From positions 1 to 5,491 of the forward strand of contig WFVK01000269.1 in assembly GCA_015491705.1 (NCBI GenBank): a DNA stretch of 5,491 nucleotides, given 5' to 3'. The first letter of the stretch is position 1. Each line of letters begins with the position of its first letter. The stretch comes from Nitrospirota bacterium. Lineage in GTDB: Bacteria > Nitrospirota > Thermodesulfovibrionia > UBA6902. The position numbers and the translations under genes are program-made. Below, in pieces: positions 1 to 5,491 of this stretch. The notes beneath the pieces are model-generated. The model had not been told where the DNA came from. It was given only the letters and a program-made list of their open reading frames with translations, and ran no database searches.

Positions 1-694
1 AGACAGCCATTTCAGCATCCTCTATCTGATCCTTATAGCTCTTTATGGAGGCTACAAGGCTTCTCTCGTCAACCGACAGGTATACCCCTTCTTTCCGCCT
101 GAAATCAGCGAGTTTCTCCTCAATCGCCGCTATCTTCTTTTTGTAATAAGCGATCTGATCCGACAAAAACCTGCTTGCGCCATATGCATCTTCTTTCTTC
201 AGGCTGGAGATGGTTCCAATATACTTCCCTACCAGCGTGTTGACATATTCCTGCACCATCGCAGGGTCCTTACCCCGGTAGGAGACAGAAAAAAGGTTCT
301 CCCTGGTGCTCTCGGTTATGTTCGTGGTCTTGGCGAATTTATCAATCATTGATTCCAGTTCCGCTTCGTTCTTTACCGCTGCATCAAGGTCCATGGCCCT
401 TATCACCTTGAGCAGCACTTCCCTGCTCAGCATGGTATACTTCAGTCCGCGCAGGCTGTCTCCTTCGCGGGACCTTATCCTGTTTCCATGCAGGAGTCTT
501 TTAATGGCGCTCTGCTGTATAAAGACCGTGCTTTTCGCCTCATATTTCTCGGGGAGCAAGAAACTGCCCCAGACAATAACGGACAAAACCGACAGTGATA
601 CCGAAATGAACAGATACTGCCGCCTGATAATAATACGCAGGAATTTTTTTATATCCATCTGTGCCGTATCCGTCGTATTTCCGGCCTTCTCCAT
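1..694 (-). CDS. Wzz-type polysaccharide chain-length determinant (co-polymerase), C-terminus beyond window
   Basis: This is an inner-membrane polysaccharide co-polymerase that would control polymer length and link cytoplasmic synthesis to the Wza-type exporter. I read 231 codons from the ATG at 694-692; the frame stays open to the window edge, so the 3' part is missing. A short polar N-terminus (1-25) precedes a hydrophobic segment at about 26-47 (YLFISVSLSVLSVIVWGSFL), followed by LPEKYEAKSTVFIQ, the usual start of the periplasmic Wzz domain. Residues 136-165 (SVSYRGKDPAMVQEYVNTLV) and the helical FLSDQIAYYKKKIAAIEEKL block at 177-196, leading into a coiled coil, are typical of this family. 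It resembles the PEP-CTERM-associated chain-length family (TIGR03007 type), which lacks a fused kinase and usually sits next to a separate BY-kinase gene; that gene would be outside this window. Met13 is a possible later start, but the first ATG has the better ribosome-binding site. The family call is firm and the subfamily is inferred. Confidence 0.9.
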   Translation of the reverse strand, partial: MEKAGNTTDTAQMDIKKFLRIIIRRQYLFISVSLSVLSVIVWGSFLLPEKYEAKSTVFIQQSAIKRLLHGNRIRSREGDSLRGLKYTMLSREVLLKVIRAMDLDAAVKNEAELESMIDKFAKTTNITESTRENLFSVSYRGKDPAMVQEYVNTLVGKYIGTISSLKKEDAYGASRFLSDQIAYYKKKIAAIEEKLADFRRKEGVYLSVDERSLVASIKSYKDQIEDAEMAV

Positions 695-698
695 GTAA

Positions 699-703
699 CC
701 CTC
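699..703 (-). promoter_or_regulatory. Ribosome-binding site of the Wzz-type gene
   Basis: The minus strand reads GAGGG four bases before the ATG at 694. The spacing is a little short, but this is the only Shine-Dalgarno-like stretch near the start. It supports the first ATG over Met13, which has no comparable purine run. The site begins three bases after the outer arm of the inverted repeat at 707-758, so folding of that element could affect ribosome access. Confidence 0.6.
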
Positions 704-706
704 ACA

Positions 707-758
707 GTTGCATTAAAATATCTCAGGGGGGGCAGACTCCGCCGCCCGTTTATGCAAC
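707..758 (-). repeat. Nested inverted repeat in the export-Wzz intergenic gap
   Basis: The outer arms are GTTGCAT (707-713) and ATGCAAC (752-758), a perfect 7-bp match. They extend inward by three A-T pairs (715-717 with 749-751) if T714 is bulged. Inside is a GC-rich stem, 727-733 with 741-747, seven positions with one mismatch at 730/744 and a 7-nt loop (734-740). The two stems are separated by an asymmetric internal loop, 718-726 on one side and base 748 on the other. In the transcript this would fold directly upstream of the Wzz ribosome-binding site. It is not a clear intrinsic terminator: in transcript order the inner stem is followed by CUGAGAUAUUUUA, so the U-run is short and displaced by about nine bases. 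It could be a weak attenuator, an RNA-stability element or a translation-control hairpin. The pairing is read directly from sequence; the function is unknown. Confidence 0.55.
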
Positions 759-773
759 ATTCAGACAACTTAT

Positions 774-1652
774 CTAAAACAGACTTTCCTTTACAACAAC
801 AACATCCCCCGGCTTCATCGGGATATTCTTACTCATATCCCCCTTCATCAGGTCTTTTGCTTTTACGTGTATTTTTATCCGCCCCGCGCCCTTGCTCAAG
901 ATCAGCGCGGGACTGGAGCCCAGGATGTCGCCGGGTAAGTCTTTCTTCCTGCTGCCTGCTTTCTTTCTCAGCACCACCACGTCATTTTGCTTTGCAAATT
1001 CCGTAAACCCGCCGGCTGACAGAATAACATCGAGGATGGTGAGACCTTCCCTGTAAGAAACAGTGGTGGGATTGGCTACGGCACCGACAATCCTGATCCT
1101 CTTGTCGAAGTTATCCGGAATAAACAGCATGTCGCCGGGCTCAAGCACTATATCCTGGCTGAAATCACCCTTTTCAAACAGCGCCGAGAAATCACTCTTT
1201 ATCTTCTTCTTATCCCTTACAAGATATGAATTCTCCAGGTCTGCATTCTCCAGGGGACCCAGTTGTGAAAGGAATTCAAGAAGCGTTGTCTCTCTGTTGA
1301 GCGTTACCACCCCTGCGGGCGCCCCCTTGCCGAAGACGAATATACGGTAATTGGTCATATTTGTCACAATCACCGTCACAATAGGTGTCTTTACAACCTT
1401 TTTGAGCTTTTTCTCGAGCACCCCGGTCAATTCCATGGGAGTCAGGCCTGACGCCCTTATCTCGCCAAGCGCGGGGAGGGATATCTTTCCGTCGGGCCTG
1501 ACCGTGGTTGTAATGCTCAGTTCAGGGCTTCCCCACACGGATATCTCAAGGGAATCGCCGTCTCCTATCACATAATCCCCTGCAGAGAGACCCGGTGGAA
1601 ACAGGGCCATAAGCACAGGAAGTATGAGCAAACAGAAAATCTTTTTCACCAT
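774..1652 (-). CDS. Wza-type polysaccharide export protein with two SLBB-like domains
   Basis: This 292-residue protein would form or line the periplasmic/outer-membrane passage for the exopolysaccharide. Residues 1-24 look like a Sec signal peptide: MVKK, then a hydrophobic core with cleavage probably after LSA. Residues 26-97 form the polysaccharide export (PES) domain, with the family hallmarks YVIGDGDSLEISVWGSPEL and VRPDGKISLPALGEI. Two SLBB-like units follow. The first is about 103-180 (YRIFVFGKGAPAGVV to EPGDMLFIPD), the second about 185-288 (IRIVGAVANPTTVSYREGLT, then LDVILSAGGF, to PGDVVVVKE). There is no lipobox cysteine at the cleavage site; Cys7 lies within the hydrophobic core. 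The protein stops four residues after the last SLBB-like strand, so it has no C-terminal amphipathic helix like that forming the E. coli Wza pore. The start lies 6 nt after the transferase stop, which implies coupled translation. The family is certain; outer-membrane placement is inferred. Confidence 0.93.
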   Translation of the reverse strand: MVKKIFCLLILPVLMALFPPGLSAGDYVIGDGDSLEISVWGSPELSITTTVRPDGKISLPALGEIRASGLTPMELTGVLEKKLKKVVKTPIVTVIVTNMTNYRIFVFGKGAPAGVVTLNRETTLLEFLSQLGPLENADLENSYLVRDKKKIKSDFSALFEKGDFSQDIVLEPGDMLFIPDNFDKRIRIVGAVANPTTVSYREGLTILDVILSAGGFTEFAKQNDVVVLRKKAGSRKKDLPGDILGSSPALILSKGAGRIKIHVKAKDLMKGDMSKNIPMKPGDVVVVKESLF

Positions 1653-1658
1653 CCTGCC

Positions 1659-3038
1659 CTATCTCCCTCCGCGTCCGAAAAGAACAACCTTGACTGTATC
1701 AAGAACAATAAGAATATCCAGAAAAATCGACTGATATTTTATATAGTAAAGATCATATCTCAACTTCTCCATGGCGTCCTCTATTGAGTCGCCGTATTCA
1801 TATCTGACCTGCGCCCATCCGGTAATACCCGGTTTCACGCAATGACGCTCGGAATAATAAGGTATCTGCTTTTTCAGGGATTCGACAAAGAACGGCCTCT
1901 CGGGCCTCGGCCCTATAAAGCTCATGTTTCCACATATGACATTAAAGAGTTGCGGTATTTCATCAAGGCGCAGCTTTCTCAATACCCTGCCGACCCTTGT
2001 GATCCTGCCGTCTCCTGAACGCGACCATACAGGGCCGGTGTGTTTCTCGGCATTGTCAATCATAGTCCTGAACTTGTAAACCATGAACACCTTTTCATTT
2101 TCCCCGATCCGTTCCTGTCTGAAAAGCACCGGCCCCCTCGAGTCCAGCTTGATCAGGACAGGCACAATTATTATAACCGGCAAGGACAGGACAATACCAA
2201 TAACGGCAAGGACAACATCGAACATACGCTTTACACACCGCCTGGTCGCGGTAATCCTGAATCCCTCCGAAAAGATAAGATGGCTCGGATTCATGTTCTC
2301 GATGAGCAGCTTGCCGGTCAACTGCTCGTAAAATGAAGGGCCGTCGATTATGTCGATCCCCTGCAGTTTGCAGTTGAGAATCTCTCTGACAGGCAGAGTT
2401 CCCCTCCTTTCGCTGAGAGAGACGACAATCTTCTGCACCTTCTCCTTAAGGGCAACCGCAAGGATGCCGTCTCCATTGCCGATTATGGAGCTTCCCGGAA
2501 CATGAACCGGCTCGCCGATACAGTTGACATAGCCCAGCAGGGCGAACCCGTTGCCGTTGCTGCGGAGTATGTTTCCCATGGTCTTTGCAAAGGGGCCGGT
2601 ACCGAGTATCAGTACCCTCCTGGCGACAAGGGGCAGCTTTAAAAATATACCATACCCTATGTGCCATACCGACTGGAGCAAAACCGATATAAAGACCGAC
2701 AGGAATAACATGCCTCTTCCAAGCTGAACATCGGGTATAAAGTAATAAAATGCACCGAGAGCCAGCGATGCAAAAAATCCTGCAAACAGGACTTTCAGGA
2801 GCACCTCCTTTTTGCCGTCTGTCTTTTCAGCGCTGTAAAGATCCAAGAAAAAGCATATGAATATCATGAATATCGAAAACGTAAGCGCCTTTGGCAGAAG
2901 GGGGGAGTATGTATACAGGACAAGGCCGGAAGGATGGCTCATGTAGAGCCTGAGGTAAACACCGGCGTAAGCGGATAAAAAAGTAATAAGAATGTCGCCG
3001 GCAATCAGGATGATATTTTTTCTTGCAAAAAAATTCAT
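1659..3038 (-). CDS. Polyprenyl-phosphate sugar-1-phosphate transferase (EPS priming enzyme, EpsB_2-like)
   Basis: This 459-residue integral membrane enzyme would transfer a hexose-1-phosphate from a UDP-sugar to undecaprenyl phosphate, the first step of EPS repeat-unit assembly. Four hydrophobic segments lie at about 8-28, 51-69, 84-101 and 108-128. A Rossmann-like nucleotide-binding region follows from 141 (RVLILGTGPFAKTMGNIL). The catalytic bacterial sugar transferase domain spans about 268-459. It has a membrane-associated hydrophobic helix at 274-297, GPVLFRQERIG (302-312), YKFRTM (321-326), the LRLDEIPQL motif with the Asp359-Glu360 catalytic dyad, FIGPRPERP (374-382) and KPGITGWAQV (402-411). 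All key motifs are present, so it should be active. The length, the FYEQLTGKLLIEN and HLIFSEGF segments before the domain and the VVLFGRGGR end resemble the PEP-CTERM-associated transferase family (TIGR03013 type) more than WcaJ or WbaP. The sugar cannot be read from sequence. The ATG overlaps the TPR gene's stop as ATGA; a weak AAGGG lies about 10 nt upstream. Confidence 0.94.
   Translation of the reverse strand: MNFFARKNIILIAGDILITFLSAYAGVYLRLYMSHPSGLVLYTYSPLLPKALTFSIFMIFICFFLDLYSAEKTDGKKEVLLKVLFAGFFASLALGAFYYFIPDVQLGRGMLFLSVFISVLLQSVWHIGYGIFLKLPLVARRVLILGTGPFAKTMGNILRSNGNGFALLGYVNCIGEPVHVPGSSIIGNGDGILAVALKEKVQKIVVSLSERRGTLPVREILNCKLQGIDIIDGPSFYEQLTGKLLIENMNPSHLIFSEGFRITATRRCVKRMFDVVLAVIGIVLSLPVIIIVPVLIKLDSRGPVLFRQERIGENEKVFMVYKFRTMIDNAEKHTGPVWSRSGDGRITRVGRVLRKLRLDEIPQLFNVICGNMSFIGPRPERPFFVESLKKQIPYYSERHCVKPGITGWAQVRYEYGDSIEDAMEKLRYDLYYIKYQSIFLDILIVLDTVKVVLFGRGGR
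1663..1670 (-). promoter_or_regulatory. Ribosome-binding site of the export gene, inside the transferase gene
   Basis: The minus strand reads GGAGGGAG, ending 10 nt before the export ATG at 1652. It lies within the last codons of the transferase gene, which encode Gly-Gly-Arg, so the conserved Gly-rich C-terminus doubles as the downstream ribosome-binding site. A second purine-rich stretch (AGGG at 1660-1657) lies closer to the start and could contribute. The layout points to translational coupling. Confidence 0.6.
3035..3038 (-). other. ATGA stop/start overlap joining TPR and transferase genes
   Basis: The minus strand reads ATGA: ATG (3038-3036) starts the transferase and TGA (3037-3035) ends the TPR protein. 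The sequence just upstream is A-rich (GGGATAAAAAAGAA) and offers only a weak Shine-Dalgarno match. Termination-reinitiation is therefore the likely route of transferase translation, tying its level to that of the TPR protein. Confidence 0.85.
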
Positions 3039-5491
3039 TTCTTTTTTATCCCTTCAAGCAGTTTCTTCGCTTCATCGATTTCCGGAAAATTCGACCGGCT
3101 GCCGAGACTGATTGCTTTTTCAAGCTCTTCCGCGGCCTTTGAGTGCATTCCCTTTTTTAAATACGCAAGCCCTAAATGGTAACGGACCGCGGGCTCAGCA
3201 GGAAGATAATCCGCCGCCTCCCTGAAGTTTTTTACGGCATCATCATACCTGCCGGTCTTAAAAAGAGCCCACCCAAGGGTGTCCGCCACGTTGCCGCTGC
3301 GGGGCGCTATTTCCCTAGCCCTTCGCGCCATGTCAACGGCCTTCTCTACAGGGCCGTAGCCCTCTGCATATAAATAGGCAAGATTATTCAGGGACGGAAC
3401 ATAGTCAGGGGATATCTCCAGCGCCTTTTTATGCATTTCTATCGCTGATTTCTCCTTCCCCGTCCTTTCAAAGATAACCCCCTGGAAAAAATAGGCGGGC
3501 GTATATTCAGGGTTGGTTTTCTGTATATTTTTAAAGAGTTCCATGGCCTTTCGGAAATTGCCGCCAGACATATACACTCTGCCCATCATAACCTTTGTCC
3601 TGATATTGTCCGGATTCATTTTTTCCGCTTTCTTTAAAGCGGCAACCGCATCCCTGAACCGGCCGTCTGCAGCATATGCCATAGCCAGTGTCTGATAACC
3701 GGCATCGTTTCCGGGCTCCAGGGAGATAAACTCCTTCGCGTTTCTCTCTGCTTCGGCATAATCTTTTTTCATTATGCAGAGATTTGCTATCCGCCTGCGG
3801 AGACCGGTCCTGCCGGCGTTCTTCGCCAGAATGCCTTCCAGTTCCCTGATTGCCCGGTCATATTCGCCCATGGCTGCATAAACACCTGCCAGTCTCTCCA
3901 TACCGGCCTCAGGTGAGACCGCCTTCAGGTTTCCGAAGACATACAAGGCCTTTTTATAATCCCTGTTCGCCGCGTAGATACGGCCCTGCATATCGAGAAT
4001 CCCGGCATCCTTCGGATAGAGACTCAATCCCTCCTGCAGGGTCTGGATTGCCTTCTCACTGTCTTTCTTCCTCTGGTAATATCCCGCAAGATAGAGGTAC
4101 GCAACGGGTTTCTTCTGCCCTTTCGCCCTGGTATAGTAGGCAAGGGCCTCCCTATCTTTTTTGTCCGCTTCCATAATCCCTGCAAGCATTATCATGGCCA
4201 TTACGTTTTTATCATCAATGCCGAGGACTCTCCTGTATTCTGCAATGGCCTTTTCCTTCTCTCCCCTGGCCATGTAAACCCGGGCGAGGTTGAAGTAGGG
4301 CCGGAAGAAATCCTGTTTATAGGCGATCGCCTTTTTGAAATACTCCACACCCCTGTCTGTTTCCCCTGCCCCAAGGTATGCCATGCCGATAATATTGTAG
4401 AGGAAGGCGTCATCAGGATTATCCTTCAAACCTTCCTTCAATGTCCTGACAGCCTTCGTGAAGTTTTTATTCCTGATATAGTAGCGGGCCAGTATAATCC
4501 TTGTATTGAGCAGGTCGGGAGCTATCCTGACCGCTGTTGTGAAGTCTTCCTCGGCCTTTTTGCTGTTTCCCGAGGATAGGTTAAACAATCCCTTCTTTAT
4601 GTGTGCATCGACAAGGCTGGGGTTAAGCTCAATCGCCCTGTCGAATTCCTTCATTGCCAGGTCTCCCTTGCCGAGGGCCAGATAGGCGCTTCCGAGCAGA
4701 TTATGGGCAAAGGCGTTTTTCTCATCCATCTCCAGGACCGCCTGCGTTGCTTTTTCTGCATCCTCCGCCCTGCCCTTTCTGAGATGTGTCACTGCAAGGA
4801 GCAATCTCGGCTGGATCATTTCAGGCCGCATGTCAATAACCCTCTGGAAGTCGCCGGTTGCCTTTTCCAGGTCGCCTTTCAACATGCGGCATAACCCGAG
4901 ATAGTAATATGCGCCGGGGATGGCCGCCCTTCTGACGGATGCCTGAAAGGAGGCTATTGCATCATCTATCTTTCCCTGCCTGTAGTAAACCAGGCCATTG
5001 AGATACGGGCCTTCCGCTCTTTCTTTATACGATTCTTCAAGGTTCTGCGCTATTTTTCCGGCCTTCTCAAGTTCCTCCTCGCCTATATAGGTCATTGCCA
5101 GTTGAAACTGTGCCGCAATTTCACCGGGGAATAAATCAAGTATCTTCTGATAGATATTGATCAGGTCGCGTGTCTTATCCTGTTTCTTCCTGATATTCGC
5201 AAGCAGATACAGCGCCTTTTTATTTTTATCATCCGATTTAAGAACATCGGCAACAAGGGTTTCTGACCTTGCCGTCCTGCCGGTGTCCAGATAAATATCT
5301 GCAAGCATTATCTTTGAAGATATTCTCTCAGGAGACATCTTCAGCGCTTTCTTCAGGTACTCTTCCGCCCTGCCGAAATCCTTCTTCGCAGCATATGCGC
5401 CGGCAGCCACTTCGTACGCCTCGGGGTTTTTATCCTTTTCATTTTCAAAATACAGCTCGATCTCCTGCAGTGCATCACCGGCTCTCCCCAT
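3035..5491 (-). CDS. Long TPR-repeat protein, PrsT-like, N-terminus beyond window
   Basis: At least 818 residues are built almost entirely of tetratricopeptide repeats, about 23 units of roughly 34 residues from about residue 24 to 797, ending in a Lys-rich tail. The ATG at the window edge is probably not the real start: residues 1-20 (GDALQEIELYF) read as the second helix of an earlier repeat, and there is no signal sequence. The true start, with any signal peptide or lipobox, should lie upstream. TPR solenoids bind protein partners and have no catalytic role. The C-terminal block at about 697-797 (SLNNLAYLYAEGYGPVEKAV, then ADTLGWALFKTGRYDDAV, then VRYHLGLAYLKKGM) resembles the end of PEP-CTERM-system TPR lipoproteins (PrsT, TIGR02917 type), which also reach about 900 residues. 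Two cysteines (201 and 572) lie inside repeats. Its place first in the operon and its ATGA coupling to the priming transferase suggest a scaffold role in EPS assembly or export. It could be another EPS-locus TPR protein (BcsC/PelB/AlgK-like), but no beta-barrel follows the repeats, so a BcsC or PelB porin is excluded. Confidence 0.88.
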   Translation of the reverse strand: MGRAGDALQEIELYFENEKDKNPEAYEVAAGAYAAKKDFGRAEEYLKKALKMSPERISSKIMLADIYLDTGRTARSETLVADVLKSDDKNKKALYLLANIRKKQDKTRDLINIYQKILDLFPGEIAAQFQLAMTYIGEEELEKAGKIAQNLEESYKERAEGPYLNGLVYYRQGKIDDAIASFQASVRRAAIPGAYYYLGLCRMLKGDLEKATGDFQRVIDMRPEMIQPRLLLAVTHLRKGRAEDAEKATQAVLEMDEKNAFAHNLLGSAYLALGKGDLAMKEFDRAIELNPSLVDAHIKKGLFNLSSGNSKKAEEDFTTAVRIAPDLLNTRIILARYYIRNKNFTKAVRTLKEGLKDNPDDAFLYNIIGMAYLGAGETDRGVEYFKKAIAYKQDFFRPYFNLARVYMARGEKEKAIAEYRRVLGIDDKNVMAMIMLAGIMEADKKDREALAYYTRAKGQKKPVAYLYLAGYYQRKKDSEKAIQTLQEGLSLYPKDAGILDMQGRIYAANRDYKKALYVFGNLKAVSPEAGMERLAGVYAAMGEYDRAIRELEGILAKNAGRTGLRRRIANLCIMKKDYAEAERNAKEFISLEPGNDAGYQTLAMAYAADGRFRDAVAALKKAEKMNPDNIRTKVMMGRVYMSGGNFRKAMELFKNIQKTNPEYTPAYFFQGVIFERTGKEKSAIEMHKKALEISPDYVPSLNNLAYLYAEGYGPVEKAVDMARRAREIAPRSGNVADTLGWALFKTGRYDDAVKNFREAADYLPAEPAVRYHLGLAYLKKGMHSKAAEELEKAISLGSRSNFPEIDEAKKLLEGIKKK

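Noticed and set aside
306..698. 130-codon open frame on the plus strand
   Set aside because: It lies antisense to the Wzz-type gene, whose family features are clear. Its translation is low-complexity Ser/Leu-rich and shows no recognisable domain, so it is a shadow frame.
702..713. Mini-ORF ATG-CAA-CTG-TGA (Met-Gln-Leu) on the minus strand, its stop overlapping the Wzz ribosome-binding site
   Set aside because: It has no ribosome-binding site of its own, and a three-codon frame is expected by chance. It was considered as a leader peptide, but nothing supports translation.
718..748. Intrinsic terminator after the export gene
   Set aside because: The inner stem is GC-rich, but on the transcript strand the U-run is short and begins about nine bases after the stem, and a co-oriented gene of the same pathway follows. 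Partial attenuation is possible, but a true terminator is not supported.
695..773. Internal promoter for the Wzz-type gene
   Set aside because: A TTGTCT and an AT-rich TATTTT can be found on the minus strand, but they are far more than 17-18 nt apart, so no sigma-70-like pair is convincing.
752..1575. Three plus-strand open frames opposite the export gene
   Set aside because: They mirror the export gene in the antisense direction, have no family features and no convincing ribosome-binding sites.
2040..2336. Two overlapping plus-strand open frames opposite the transferase catalytic domain
   Set aside because: The minus strand here encodes the conserved catalytic domain, including the segment before the Asp-Glu dyad. 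The plus-strand translations show no recognisable domain.
3035..5491. TPR protein as a BcsC/PelB-type outer-membrane porin
   Set aside because: Those proteins end in a beta-barrel after their TPRs. Here the repeats run to about residue 797 and only a short Lys-rich tail follows.

Overview
The window is one end of an exopolysaccharide (EPS) assembly locus. All the coding sequence I can support is on the minus strand, so transcription runs from position 5491 towards position 1. In that order it holds: (1) a very long tetratricopeptide-repeat (TPR) protein, cut off at its N-terminus by the window edge; (2) a complete polyprenyl-phosphate hexose-1-phosphate transferase, the priming enzyme of EPS synthesis; (3) a complete Wza-type periplasmic/outer-membrane polysaccharide export protein; and (4) the N-terminal part of a Wzz-type chain-length determinant (polysaccharide co-polymerase), cut off at its C-terminus by the window edge.

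The packing looks like an operon. The TPR and transferase genes share an ATGA stop/start overlap. The transferase and export genes are 6 nt apart, with the export gene's ribosome-binding site inside the transferase's last codons. Only the export-to-Wzz junction has a real gap, 79 nt. That gap holds a two-tier inverted repeat directly upstream of the Wzz ribosome-binding site, and it is the most notable non-coding structure here. I see no convincing promoter, so the operon promoter is probably upstream of the window. There is no gene-free stretch longer than 300 nt, and no RNA gene, mobile element or CRISPR array.

Functionally, the transferase would load the first sugar phosphate onto undecaprenyl phosphate at the inner membrane. 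The Wzz-type protein would govern polymer length and bridge the periplasm. The Wza-type protein would carry the polymer outward. The TPR protein is probably a periplasmic or envelope scaffold. The gene set and several sequence hallmarks resemble the EPS loci that accompany exosortase (XrtA/EpsH)/PEP-CTERM sorting in environmental Gram-negative bacteria. These hallmarks are the transferase N-terminal architecture, the segment before its catalytic domain and its FGRGGR terminus, plus the C-terminal TPR block. The link is by resemblance, because no exosortase or PEP-CTERM substrate lies in the window.

The source is a diderm bacterium with moderate GC content. A Nitrospirota or deltaproteobacterial-type lineage would fit the locus type and sequence character, but this is a soft inference. 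No completely new system is evident. The points worth following are the structured intercistronic element, the coupling of the TPR gene to the priming transferase, and the form of the export protein.
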